A DNA stretch of 8,184 nucleotides from Candidatus Zixiibacteriota bacterium (GTDB lineage Bacteria > Zixibacteria > MSB-5A5 > JAABVY01 > JAHJOQ01): contig DAOVLC010000048.1 in assembly GCA_030631455.1 (NCBI GenBank), positions 1 to 8,184 on the forward strand, read 5' to 3'. The notes beneath the pieces are model-generated. The model was not told where the DNA came from and searched no databases. It was given only the letters and a program-made list of their open reading frames with translations. Positions 1 to 6,996 of this stretch are shown here, piece after piece (position 1 is the stretch's first letter; every line of letters begins with the position of its first letter). Both the position numbers and the translations under genes were made by a program.

Positions 1-1328
1 AGGTTGTTCTTGATCTTCTCGAGTTCCAGAGAGTCAACCGGAGTTTTCTTTAGCTTCTCGATCTCCTCATAGATTGCCAACTCCAACTCTTCGCTTGTGG
101 CAGGGGCCTTGGGAGCGGCATCGATGATGAGCGCGTTGGGGTCGAATGAACCGGCATCGCTTCCGGGAAACTGCCAGGCGTCAGCATACAGAGCCAGCCG
201 TTTCCCCTCCACGAGGTTCTTGTAAAACCGGGAGGTTCTACCGGTCGAGAGCAGCCTCTCTATGACGCGGAAGACAACATCATCGGGATCAACGAAGCTG
301 GTCTTGTGATACGCGATGTTCAATGCCGGCTCAGCGTCGAACTTGACGACTACTCTCTTCTCGCCTATCTGTTCAGGCTCTACGGTCTCGATCCGTCTTG
401 GAATAGCTTGTGCAGGAATATCGCCGAAGTACTTCTCTGCCATTTCGATGGTTTCATCGACATCTATATCTCCGACTATCGCGAGAACGGTGCTGTTCGG
501 TGCATAGTATGTCCTGAAGAACTCGGCAATCTCGCCGCGCGTGAGATTCGCGACCTCCGATTTCCATTCCCAGAATATCTGGTACGGATGGGCGACGAAG
601 GCGGTTGCGATCAGTTGCTCGAAGAGTTTGGCGGGTCCCTGCGAATCGACTTTCAGCCTGCGCTCTTCTATGACGACATCGCGTTCGGTGTAGAATTCGC
701 GAAACACCGGGTTCCTCAGCCTTTCCGATTCAACCATCATGAACAGTTCGAGCCTGTTCTTTGGAAGTCCGACAAGGTAGCTTGTCATGTCATAGCCTGT
801 CCCCGCATTGTATCCGTATGCGCCGTTCGTCGAGTAGAGTTCCTCGAGTTGGTTCGGCACGATAAGTTCGGCCATCTCCGCCTGAGTCTCGGAGATCGAT
901 TCCTTGATGTTCGCTATCAACTCAGCATTGTCGGCAACATTAAGACCAAGCATCTCCCTCTGAAATCGAAGTTTCTCAGCTTCCATTTCAGCGAGAGCCA
1001 AGTGCGCATAAAGGCTGTCCTCGAACTCCATCAGTTCGGATTCCTTCTTCCAGTCGGTCGTCCCGATATCCCGAGTCCCCTTGAACATCATATGCTCCAG
1101 CAAATGAGCGGCTCCTATGATGCCACCGACCTCATTCGCGGAGCCGACCTTGAAGTAAATGTACGAGTAAAAAACCGGGGCGGTATGCCGCTCGACCAAC
1201 AGCAGCGTGAAGCCATTATCAAGAACGTGCTTCTTCACGTCGAGCTTGATGTCCTCTGCGGCGGCTGCACTGAGTGCATATATCAGTGCAGCAACTAATG
1301 CCAGCGAAAGCAGCTTCAATCTTGACAT
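1..1328 (-). CDS. Secreted M16 family zinc metallopeptidase (3' end beyond left edge)
   Basis: Zinc-dependent peptidase of the pitrilysin/insulinase (M16) family; 442 codons are visible and the frame is open through the left edge. The start ATG (1326-1328) is preceded by AGGAGG at 5-nt spacing. Residues 1-24 form a signal peptide (basic RLK, hydrophobic core LLSLALVAALIYALS, then an alanine-rich cleavage zone), so the protein is probably exported by the Sec system. The inverted zinc motif HLLEH lies at residues 75-79 (1092-1106), followed by MMFKGT. The expected downstream pair is in ERDVVIEE, with E215 and the probable third zinc ligand E222. The spacing from H79 to E222 is 143 residues against about 77 in pitrilysin, owing to an extra helical segment at about residues 94-163. 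YYAPNSTVLAIVGDID (274-289) closes the N-terminal domain, and TGRTSRFYKNLV (362-373) is the usual signature of the M16 C-terminal domain. Substrate unknown. It lies 144 bp downstream of secA on the same strand. Confidence 0.95.
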   Translation of the reverse strand, partial: MSRLKLLSLALVAALIYALSAAAAEDIKLDVKKHVLDNGFTLLLVERHTAPVFYSYIYFKVGSANEVGGIIGAAHLLEHMMFKGTRDIGTTDWKKESELMEFEDSLYAHLALAEMEAEKLRFQREMLGLNVADNAELIANIKESISETQAEMAELIVPNQLEELYSTNGAYGYNAGTGYDMTSYLVGLPKNRLELFMMVESERLRNPVFREFYTERDVVIEERRLKVDSQGPAKLFEQLIATAFVAHPYQIFWEWKSEVANLTRGEIAEFFRTYYAPNSTVLAIVGDIDVDETIEMAEKYFGDIPAQAIPRRIETVEPEQIGEKRVVVKFDAEPALNIAYHKTSFVDPDDVVFRVIERLLSTGRTSRFYKNLVEGKRLALYADAWQFPGSDAGSFDPNALIIDAAPKAPATSEELELAIYEEIEKLKKTPVDSLELEKIKNN

Positions 1329-1333
1329 CTATT

Positions 1334-1339
1334 CCTCCT
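1334..1339 (-). promoter_or_regulatory. Shine-Dalgarno of the M16 peptidase gene
   Basis: AGGAGG on the minus strand, 5 nt before the ATG at 1328. It is the strongest ribosome binding site in the window and fixes the start of the peptidase with its signal peptide. Confidence 0.85.
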
Positions 1340-1449
1340 GCGGAATCGTTAGAGTCGTCGATACTCCAGAGACGTAGAGATAGGTGATAGGTTTCAAATC
1401 AATTATTGCGCGGTTAATCGAAATTTCTTCCCGCCTGCGGAGTTTTCGT

Positions 1450-1472
1450 GACGGCATCAGAGAAGCGCCGTC
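1450..1472 (-). terminator. Possible weak hairpin terminator after secA
   Basis: A perfect 6-bp inverted repeat, GACGGC and GCCGTC, with an 11-nt loop begins directly after the secA stop codon (1473-1475). No U-run follows on the minus strand (ACGAAAACTCC), so it is not a classic intrinsic terminator. It could be a 3'-end stabilising stem or chance. No convincing promoter was seen in the rest of the 144-bp gap (1329-1472), so the peptidase may be partly co-transcribed with secA. Confidence 0.25.
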
Positions 1473-4400
1473 TTACTCCTTCAACCCACAGCATTTCTTG
1501 TATTTCTTACCTGATCCACATGGGCAGGGATCGTTCCGACCCACCTTCTTCGTTTTGCGCTTGAACGGCTGTCTCTTGTCGGACTCAGCCGCCTCCTGCT
1601 GGGCGGTCGGTTTCATGCCGAGGCCGGTTATCGACTGGTGGACTTCGCGATGACTCTCCGACGAACGCCTGCGCTGTTCACGCGTGGATCTCTCTTGCGC
1701 CGGCTGCGCCCAGAAGCAGAGCCGCACCGCTTCTTTATCGATGCTCTCGACCATCTCCTTGAACATCCGAAATGCCTCTTTCTTGTACTCGACAAGTGGA
1801 TCGCGCTGACCATAGGCGCGAAGAGATATGCCTGTGCGGAGTTGATCCATCTCATACAAATGATCCCGCCACTGGTCGTCGAGGGCTTTCATGAATGCGT
1901 ATCGCTCGAGTCCGCGCATTCTCTCCGGAGTGAGAAGCTCTTCCTTCTGACTGTGCAACTTGAGTGCAAGATCAGTCAATATCTCCTTCAGCTTGTCCTG
2001 TGTCAGATGCTCGAATGACTCAGGTGCAATGTTGACCGGCATCAGGAATACTTTCTCGGCCTCTCCGCGCAGACCGACCAGATCCCAGTTCTCGGGATAC
2101 TCGTTGCGATCCGTATGCAGATCAACAATGGCCTCGACTACGTCACGTATCCTTTCCTCGACCATCTCATGGATATCATCGTTTTCTATGATCTCGAGGC
2201 GCCGGCCATAAATGACCTCTCGTTGGCTGTTCATGACATCATCGTAGTCGAGCGTTCTCTTACGAATGCTGAAGTTCTCGGACTCAACCCGTTTCTGCGC
2301 TCGCTCGATAGCCTTCGTGACCATCTTGTGCGTGATCACCTCGCCTTCCTGGATTCCGATTCGATCCATGATTGAGGCGATTCTATCGGAACCGAACAGC
2401 CGCATCAAGGTATCCTCGAGGCAGAGATAGAACCTCGACGAACCGGGATCACCCTGGCGGCCCGATCTTCCTCTCAATTGCCTATCGATACGTCTCGATT
2501 CATGCCGCTCTGTGCCGATAATGTGAAGGCCGCACGGCATATTTTCTTTGCAGTTCAGTTCCTTCTTATACGGGCAGACATCCCCGTATTCCGGAGTCTC
2601 GATGAGGGCACAATTGGAATGGCGCACCACATTCTGGCCGAGCTTGATATCGGTGCCCCGGCCCGCCATGTTTGTGGCAATTGTTACTGCTCCCGATCTT
2701 CCTGCGAACTGGATTATTTCGGCTTCCCTCTGATGATTCTTTGCGTTCAGTACCTCGTGTTTGATTCCTTTTGCTTTGAGAAGGCGGGACAGTGTCTCCG
2801 AAACATCCACCGAGACTGTCCCGACCAAAACCGGTTTGCCGCGCTTATTCTCGTGCATTATCTCTTCAATTACCGAGCTGTACTTTTCACGCTTTGTGCG
2901 GAAGATGACATCCTCGAAATCGAGCCTTCTGATCGGCTTGTTTGTCGGAATGACGATTACGTCAAGCTTATAGATGTTCCAGAATTCACCCGCCTCGGTC
3001 TCGGCGGTGCCTGTCATGCCGGCGAGCTTCTCGTACATCCTGAAATAGTTCTGCAACGTGATCGTTGCGACCGTCTGCGTCTCTCCCTCGATCCTCACAA
3101 GCTCCTTCGCCTCGATGGCCTGATGAAGCCCATCGGAGAAACGCCTGCCGGGCATCAACCTGCCGGTGAATTGGTCGACGATCATCACCTTACCGTCCTG
3201 CAGGACATAATCGACGTCCTTCTCGAACAACGAGTAAGCCTTGAGAAGCTGAGTTATCGCATGGTATTTCTGTGTTCGCTCGGTATGTTGCTTGTAGAGC
3301 TTGTCTGTCTCCTTTACACGGTCTTCCGGAGACAGTGACTCGTTCGCGTTGATATCGTGCAGACCGTCAGTAAGATCGGGTATCTCAAAAAGCTCTTTGT
3401 CGCCCGGGGATAGTTCGTTCAATCCTTTCTCCGAGAGATGAACCGAATGATCTCGCTCGTCTATCGCAAAGAACAATCTCTCATCGACCTCATTGAGATT
3501 TTTCTTGTCTCTCATAATATTCAATTCGAGATCCAGTACCAGCTTCTGAACACCCTGCTCCTTGAACATCTTCAGCAACTTCTTATTCTTGGGTGCTCCG
3601 CGACGCGCTGTGAGAAGTTCAAGGGCGAATTCATCGAATTGCTCCGCCTTCATTGCCTTCTCGCCTTTGGCGATCATCTGGTTGACCTGAATAGTCTGCT
3701 TCTTGATCATCCGATCTACCAGCGGGCGCATATCTCTGAAGGCTTCGCCGATAGTCGACTCGACCGGTCCGGATATAATAAGCGGCGTTCTCGCTTCATC
3801 GATCAGTACGCTGTCCACCTCGTCTACGATTGCATATATGAAGCCGCGATGCACCATCTGCTCTTTCGCCACAACCATGTTGTCGCGCAGATAGTCGAAC
3901 CCAAACTCATTATTCGTGCCGTAAGTTATGTCGCAGGCATACTGCGCTCGTCTGTCCTCGAAACTCATACCTCCCTGAATGCACCCGACGGTCAATCCGC
4001 AGTATTCGAAGACAGGACCCATCCATTCCCGGTCTCGTTTCGCGAGATAGTCATTGACCGTCACAAGATGGGCTCCTCGTCCGGTGAGCCCGTTGAGAAA
4101 CAGGGGCAAGGTCGCGACAAGAGTCTTGCCTTCACCGGTCGCCATCTCGGCAATCTTGCCCTGATGCAGCACGATACCGCCAATGAGCTGTACATCAAAC
4201 GGTACCATGTTCCACTCGGTCTCGATACCGGCAACTTCCCACTTGGTGCCTACAAGACGACGGCAGGCCTCCTTAATCATGGCGAACGCTTCGGGAAGGA
4301 TCTCATCGAGATACTCATCCATCCTTTTCCGGATCTCTTCCCGCCTCTCCTTCTTGTCGAAATCCCGCTCATCAGCATAGCGGTCAGCCTCCTCGAACAC

Positions 4401-4568
4401 TTTGTTCGCCATCTCCCGGAATTCAGAGGTCTTATCGAAGAAGAATTCCTGCGGCTTATCCTCAAGAGTCTCCCATATTCGATTTATCTCTCCGACGATC
4501 GGCCGCGCTTTTTTTATGTCTCTCTCGTGCTTACTGCCGAATATCTTCGTGATTAATGCCTTGACCAA
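1473..4568 (-). CDS. secA: Protein translocase ATPase SecA
   Basis: SecA is the cytosolic and membrane-associated ATPase that pushes preproteins through SecYEG. The protein is 1031 aa from the chosen TTG start (4566-4568), which has AAGGAG 7 nt upstream and gives [17 protein letters not shown], a normal SecA N-terminus. No ATG is suitable, and another in-frame TTG at 4616 would add 16 atypical residues. Motifs (numbered from 4568): Walker A MATGEGKT 142-149, DEVD 249-252, the preprotein cross-linking domain from about 240, [11 protein letters not shown] 632-642, [13 protein letters not shown] 697-709, [10 protein letters not shown] 774-783, and the C-terminal zinc motif [13 protein letters not shown] 1015-1027, which binds SecB and phospholipid in known SecAs. 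It is longer than E. coli SecA (901 aa). One insertion of about 70 residues at 289-364 resembles that of Bacteroidetes/FCB SecA. A second at 645-679 carries four cysteines. The gene is intact and is transcribed divergently from smpB. Confidence 0.98.
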   Translation of the reverse strand: MVKALITKIFGSKHERDIKKARPIVGEINRIWETLEDKPQEFFFDKTSEFREMANKVFEEADRYADERDFDKKERREEIRKRMDEYLDEILPEAFAMIKEACRRLVGTKWEVAGIETEWNMVPFDVQLIGGIVLHQGKIAEMATGEGKTLVATLPLFLNGLTGRGAHLVTVNDYLAKRDREWMGPVFEYCGLTVGCIQGGMSFEDRRAQYACDITYGTNNEFGFDYLRDNMVVAKEQMVHRGFIYAIVDEVDSVLIDEARTPLIISGPVESTIGEAFRDMRPLVDRMIKKQTIQVNQMIAKGEKAMKAEQFDEFALELLTARRGAPKNKKLLKMFKEQGVQKLVLDLELNIMRDKKNLNEVDERLFFAIDERDHSVHLSEKGLNELSPGDKELFEIPDLTDGLHDINANESLSPEDRVKETDKLYKQHTERTQKYHAITQLLKAYSLFEKDVDYVLQDGKVMIVDQFTGRLMPGRRFSDGLHQAIEAKELVRIEGETQTVATITLQNYFRMYEKLAGMTGTAETEAGEFWNIYKLDVIVIPTNKPIRRLDFEDVIFRTKREKYSSVIEEIMHENKRGKPVLVGTVSVDVSETLSRLLKAKGIKHEVLNAKNHQREAEIIQFAGRSGAVTIATNMAGRGTDIKLGQNVVRHSNCALIETPEYGDVCPYKKELNCKENMPCGLHIIGTERHESRRIDRQLRGRSGRQGDPGSSRFYLCLEDTLMRLFGSDRIASIMDRIGIQEGEVITHKMVTKAIERAQKRVESENFSIRKRTLDYDDVMNSQREVIYGRRLEIIENDDIHEMVEERIRDVVEAIVDLHTDRNEYPENWDLVGLRGEAEKVFLMPVNIAPESFEHLTQDKLKEILTDLALKLHSQKEELLTPERMRGLERYAFMKALDDQWRDHLYEMDQLRTGISLRAYGQRDPLVEYKKEAFRMFKEMVESIDKEAVRLCFWAQPAQERSTREQRRRSSESHREVHQSITGLGMKPTAQQEAAESDKRQPFKRKTKKVGRNDPCPCGSGKKYKKCCGLKE

Positions 4569-4575
4569 AGCTAAG

Positions 4576-4581
4576 CTCCTT
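4576..4581 (-). promoter_or_regulatory. Shine-Dalgarno that decides the secA start
   Basis: AAGGAG on the minus strand, 7 nt before the TTG at 4568. It supports the TTG at 4568 rather than the upstream in-frame TTG at 4616, which has no comparable site. Confidence 0.7.
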
Positions 4582-4632
4582 GCAAAGGCCACCGCTGCAG
4601 GATGACCTGTACGCAATCAGATTCAATTAGAT

Positions 4633-4661
4633 AATATTGTTCTTTCCGCCCTCGTCTGCAA
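4633..4661 (-). promoter_or_regulatory. Candidate secA promoter
   Basis: On the minus strand, TTGCAG (4656-4661) and AATATT (4633-4638) are separated by 17 nt, each matching the sigma-70 consensus at 4 of 6 positions. This would start transcription near 4626, about 58 nt before the secA TTG. The -35-like box lies in TTTGACTTGC (4658-4667), which recurs with identical spacing before smpB. TTGACT within the 10-mer is a better -35 match, but the gap to the A/T-rich box would then be 22-24 nt. Assignment by eye only. Confidence 0.45.
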
Positions 4662-4683
4662 GTCAAAAAACCACGCTGCTGCC

Positions 4684-4707
4684 GGATTGGTCCTCAGCTA
4701 CCAATTC
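4684..4707. repeat. Hairpin-forming inverted repeat 1
   Basis: ATTGGT (4686-4691) and ACCAAT (4700-4705) pair perfectly around an 8-nt loop. A G-U and a G-C pair extend the stem to 8 bp. It lies 7 nt before a second, stronger hairpin. No T-run follows on either strand. Function unknown. Confidence 0.5.
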
Positions 4708-4713
4708 ATGTGC

Positions 4714-4736
4714 TCGCAGGGGCTGTGCCCCTGCGA
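4714..4736. repeat. Perfect 10-bp hairpin (inverted repeat 2)
   Basis: TCGCAGGGGC, a TGT loop, then GCCCCTGCGA: a perfect 10-bp GC-rich stem with a 3-nt loop, the most stable predicted hairpin noticed in the window. No T-run follows in either direction and no gene ends here, so it is not an obvious terminator. It may be a REP-like element or a structural boundary between the divergent promoters. Confidence 0.7.
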
Positions 4737-4785
4737 TTCTTCGTCATGTCCAATAGTACATCCACAACATGCAAGAGCAGCGGCA

Positions 4786-4823
4786 CCCTTCGAGGGCTCA
4801 GGGAAGGCCCTTCGTACCTCAGG
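4786..4823. repeat. Two adjacent REP-like palindromic units
   Basis: Two similar units follow one another: CCCTTCGAGGGCTCAGGG (4786-4803) and CCCTTCGTACCTCAGG (4808-4823). Each begins CCCTTCG, ends CTCAGG and is partly self-complementary (CCCT with AGGG). AGGGC (4793-4797) can also pair with GCCCT (4807-4811). This resembles dispersed intergenic repeats of the general form CCTTCGA...GCTCAGG known from many bacterial genomes. Family membership is inferred from memory, not from a search. Confidence 0.5.
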
Positions 4824-4965
4824 ACGGGCAGAGCCACTGCACGCACTTGTTAGGATGCCGTTCACTATTAGAGACAGCCTCTGGACACACGCTGCGTATG
4901 GAATGGTACAATAAGCATCTGAACGGCCTCCAGATATAGGATTTACCCATGATACCAACTTTGAC

Positions 4966-4994
4966 TTGCCGAGAGACGTTTTTCACAGTTTATT
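4966..4994 (+). promoter_or_regulatory. Candidate promoter of smpB and the downstream genes
   Basis: TTGCCG (4966-4971) and TTTATT (4989-4994) are separated by 17 nt, each matching sigma-70 consensus at 4 of 6 positions. The site mirrors the secA promoter: both have TTTGACTTGC (here 4960-4969) followed 21 nt later by TATTA (here 4991-4995). Transcription would start at about 5001, which is the smpB ATG itself. The boxes are weak and were assigned by eye. Confidence 0.45.
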
Positions 4995-5000
4995 AGCGAC

Positions 5001-5471
5001 ATGTCAGAAGGCGAAGTGAGAATTAAGATCATTGCGAAGAACCGTAAAGCGTTCCACGAGTATTATATTCTCGATAAATACGAGGCCGGTATAGAGCTTA
5101 TTGGCGCAGAAGTCAAGTCGTTACGCGATGGCAAGGTGTCGCTTCAGGAAGCGCATGCCGTGGTTCGCGATGGCCAGGCGTGGATAATAGGCATGCGTAT
5201 AAACCCGTACCCTCTTGCCACACATTTTGAGCCGGATCCGCTGCGCGAGCGACGACTGCTGCTTCATAAGAGGGAGATCAGAAAGCTGAAATCGCAGACT
5301 GACGAGAAGGGGCTGACAATCGTTCCGCTCAAGATCTATTTCAAAGGGAAAGTCTGTAAGCTCGAACTCGGTGTCGCCCGCGGCAAGAAGCTCTACGACA
5401 AGCGCGAATCGATCAAGAAGAGGGATGAGGAACGCAGGATGAGGAAAATCTCTCGGAAACACGAGAGGTAG
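5001..5471 (+). CDS. smpB: SsrA-binding protein SmpB
   Basis: SmpB binds tmRNA (SsrA) and delivers it to stalled ribosomes for trans-translation. The 156-aa length is normal for the family. Hallmarks in order: KIIAKNRKAFHEYYI near the N-terminus, YEAGIELIGAEVKSLRDGK, INPYPLATHFEPDPLRERRLLLHKREI (slightly divergent from the usual N-H-D-P run), GLTIVPLKIYFK, and the basic C-terminal tail GKKLYDKRESIKKRD, which enters the mRNA channel in known structures. The ATG at 5001 has no Shine-Dalgarno upstream (the preceding bases are A/T-rich), while AGAAGG at 5006-5011 lies 4 nt before an in-frame GTG at 5016 (codon 6). Both starts keep the conserved core. It is the first gene of a tight plus-strand series, 34 nt before the amidase. 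No ssrA gene was seen nearby. Confidence 0.98.
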   Translation: MSEGEVRIKIIAKNRKAFHEYYILDKYEAGIELIGAEVKSLRDGKVSLQEAHAVVRDGQAWIIGMRINPYPLATHFEPDPLRERRLLLHKREIRKLKSQTDEKGLTIVPLKIYFKGKVCKLELGVARGKKLYDKRESIKKRDEERRMRKISRKHER

Positions 5472-5505
5472 CACCGTGTAAAATGGTGCGAGGAACAGCC
5501 TGTTC
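5471..5505 (+). promoter_or_regulatory. Structured leader between smpB and the amidase
   Basis: A small stem GCACC/GGTGC (5471-5475 with 5485-5489, 9-nt loop) is followed at once by the likely Shine-Dalgarno GAGGA (5490-5494). A palindrome GAACA-GCC-TGTTC (5493-5505) then runs up to the ATG at 5506. The linear spacing from Shine-Dalgarno to ATG is long (11 nt), and folding the second stem would change it. No T-run follows, so it is not a terminator. Both stems are only 5 bp and could be chance. Confidence 0.35.
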
Positions 5506-6990
5506 ATGATATTGTTGTCTCGCATAATCGTAGCACTGATAGTCACAACCGCGCTCAGTTCACCGCTTCAGGCCGATGCGCTCTACAAATTCAGGAGCAT
5601 CGAGGAACCGATCCGGTATGTCCGTGAGGGAGACCTGACATACTTGTCGATTGTCGACCTCGCGCGTTCCACAGGATGCCAGGTTCACTGGGACCCGCTG
5701 TCGTTTCAGGCCCAGCTGATTTTCGGGGAAAGCGACCTTGTCATTTCTATGTTCTCTAACTTCGTCACTTTCGACGATCAACTTCTGAATATCACTTATC
5801 CGGTACTTTACAGGAATGGTGATCTGTATGTGCCCGCGATCACGTTCATAAATGCCCTCGACAACCTTGTGCCGATCTCGCTTTTCTGGGATGAGGCCAC
5901 GATGACGATCTGGGCCGAGGAGAGTCAATACAACATTCTCGACCTGAAATTCAAACCGAAGATGAATGGATACCTGATCGAGGTTATCGTAAGGGAAAAG
6001 CTGCCTTACGAGGCTTATGTCACCGAGCAGAAATGGATCAACATCAACATATTCGGTGGGAACCTCGACGAGCGGCATTTCAGCACGCTGCTGCGACCGC
6101 GAGCGATCAAGAGAATTCGCGCGTTTCAGTTCGACGAGTCCGCGCAGATCGCTGTGAAGTTCTTCCGAACAATCACCAAGTTCCATCACAGTTTCACGAC
6201 TAACCCATCGCGCATCCAGATCTCTATCGTCGATCCGACATTCGATCCATCGCTTCTCGACAGCCTCGAAAGCCAGCCACTCGAGCATCCGAATCCTGTT
6301 GACGTAATCGTAATCGACGCCGGGCATGGTGGCGAAGAGGACGGTGCAATGGGGCAGCGCGGCACGAAGGAGAAAGATATTGTTCTTTCCGTTGCAAAGA
6401 GAGTCCATGAGCTTCTCTCCGCAGACAGTAGTCTCACTGTGGTCATGACCCGCACGTGCGACACGTCGATGACACTCAGGGAGCGGGCAGACTTCGCCAA
6501 CCGTAACGGTGGCGACCTGTTTGTTTCGATACACACTAATGCATCGAGTGAGAACCCGAGAGCGTCCGGCTCCCAGACATTCTTCCTCGCGTCGGCAATG
6601 AATGAAGAAGCCCGGATCACAGCCGAGTTGGAGAACCGCTCATTGGCAATTGATCGAGATAATGAGGACGAGCAACCTTTCGATGATTTGGATTTTGTTC
6701 TTTTGGAACAGCTGCAGACAGAGTATCTCGACGAATCTCAGGAACTCGCCTCTTACCTCCGGGATGAGATGAAGAACAAGCTCAAAATCCGTTCGAGAGG
6801 TGTCGACCAGGCCGGCTTCTACATTCTGAACGAGGTCGCCATGCCATCGGCACTGGTAGAACTTGCCTTCATTTCCAATAAGCGCGAGGAAGCGCTTCTC
6901 AAGAAAGATTCATTCCAGCAGAAAGCCGCCGAAGCGATATGCGCCGGCATCAAGAAATTCATTGACAAATACTCCGCGCTCGATTACTAA
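5506..6990 (+). CDS. Exported N-acetylmuramoyl-L-alanine amidase (Amidase_3, AmiC-like)
   Basis: Zinc amidase that cleaves the bond between MurNAc and L-alanine in peptidoglycan; 494 aa. Residues 1-24 are a signal peptide (hydrophobic IIVALIVTTAL, cleavage probably after LQA), placing the enzyme outside the inner membrane. Residues about 30-135 resemble the copper-amine-oxidase N-terminal-like beta domain often attached to cell-wall enzymes (YRNGDLYVPAITFINAL). Residues about 145-245 are beta-rich and could be an AMIN-like targeting domain (less certain). The catalytic Amidase_3 domain runs from about 266 to 488: DAGHGG with zinc ligand H274, E289 in TKEKD, H343 in SIHTNAS, and catalytic E452 in LVELAFISN. 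An acidic segment (about 366-410) sits between the third strand and SQELASYLRDEM, as in many AmiC-type enzymes that need activation. All catalytic residues are present. It ends 6 nt before murI, so the two are likely translationally coupled. Confidence 0.95.
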   Translation: MILLSRIIVALIVTTALSSPLQADALYKFRSIEEPIRYVREGDLTYLSIVDLARSTGCQVHWDPLSFQAQLIFGESDLVISMFSNFVTFDDQLLNITYPVLYRNGDLYVPAITFINALDNLVPISLFWDEATMTIWAEESQYNILDLKFKPKMNGYLIEVIVREKLPYEAYVTEQKWININIFGGNLDERHFSTLLRPRAIKRIRAFQFDESAQIAVKFFRTITKFHHSFTTNPSRIQISIVDPTFDPSLLDSLESQPLEHPNPVDVIVIDAGHGGEEDGAMGQRGTKEKDIVLSVAKRVHELLSADSSLTVVMTRTCDTSMTLRERADFANRNGGDLFVSIHTNASSENPRASGSQTFFLASAMNEEARITAELENRSLAIDRDNEDEQPFDDLDFVLLEQLQTEYLDESQELASYLRDEMKNKLKIRSRGVDQAGFYILNEVAMPSALVELAFISNKREEALLKKDSFQQKAAEAICAGIKKFIDKYSALDY

Positions 6991-6996
6991 GACAAG

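Larger units (their letters stand above)
4569..5000. other. Divergent intergenic region between secA and smpB
   Basis: This 432-bp stretch holds no convincing gene. Short open frames here (for example 4687-4914 on plus and 4698-4958 on minus) have no recognisable motifs and no good ribosome binding sites. I looked for a tmRNA or tRNA because smpB is adjacent and saw no T-arm (GGTTCGAxxCC) or 3' CCA signature. It contains the secA leader (about 58 nt if the proposed promoter is right), two promoter-like sites at its ends, two hairpins (4684-4707, 4714-4736) and two REP-like units (4786-4823). I see nothing specific in about 4830-4955. Confidence 0.85.

Noticed and set aside
306..1298. 330-codon open frame on plus, opposite the M16 peptidase gene
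   Set aside because: It lies exactly codon-on-codon antisense to the peptidase, which has a signal peptide, zinc motif and SD. Such frames stay open when the sense gene lacks TTA, CTA and TCA codons; the antisense product has no recognisable motif.
1329..1472. Promoter for the M16 peptidase in the secA-peptidase gap
   Set aside because: TTGATT and TTGAAA on the minus strand (about 1390-1405) look like -35 boxes, but no -10 box lies at 16-18 nt spacing.
3438..4556. 372-codon open frame on plus, opposite secA
   Set aside because: Same in-register antisense effect of codon bias; secA on the other strand is certain.
4568..4616. Longer SecA starting at the TTG at 4616
   Set aside because: The 16 extra residues do not resemble SecA N-termini, while the TTG at 4568 has AAGGAG at 7 nt and gives a typical start.
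4687..4958. Short open frames on both strands in the secA-smpB spacer, including a Cys-rich 86-codon frame on minus
   Set aside because: They run across the hairpins and REP-like units, have no convincing ribosome site and no recognisable protein motif.
4569..5000. Possible tmRNA (ssrA) or tRNA beside smpB
   Set aside because: No T-arm consensus, acceptor pairing or 3' CCA was seen; TTCGAGG at 4789-4796 belongs to a REP-like unit.
5560..6534. 324-codon open frame on minus, opposite the amidase gene
   Set aside because: In-register antisense shadow of the amidase; no motif and no convincing start.
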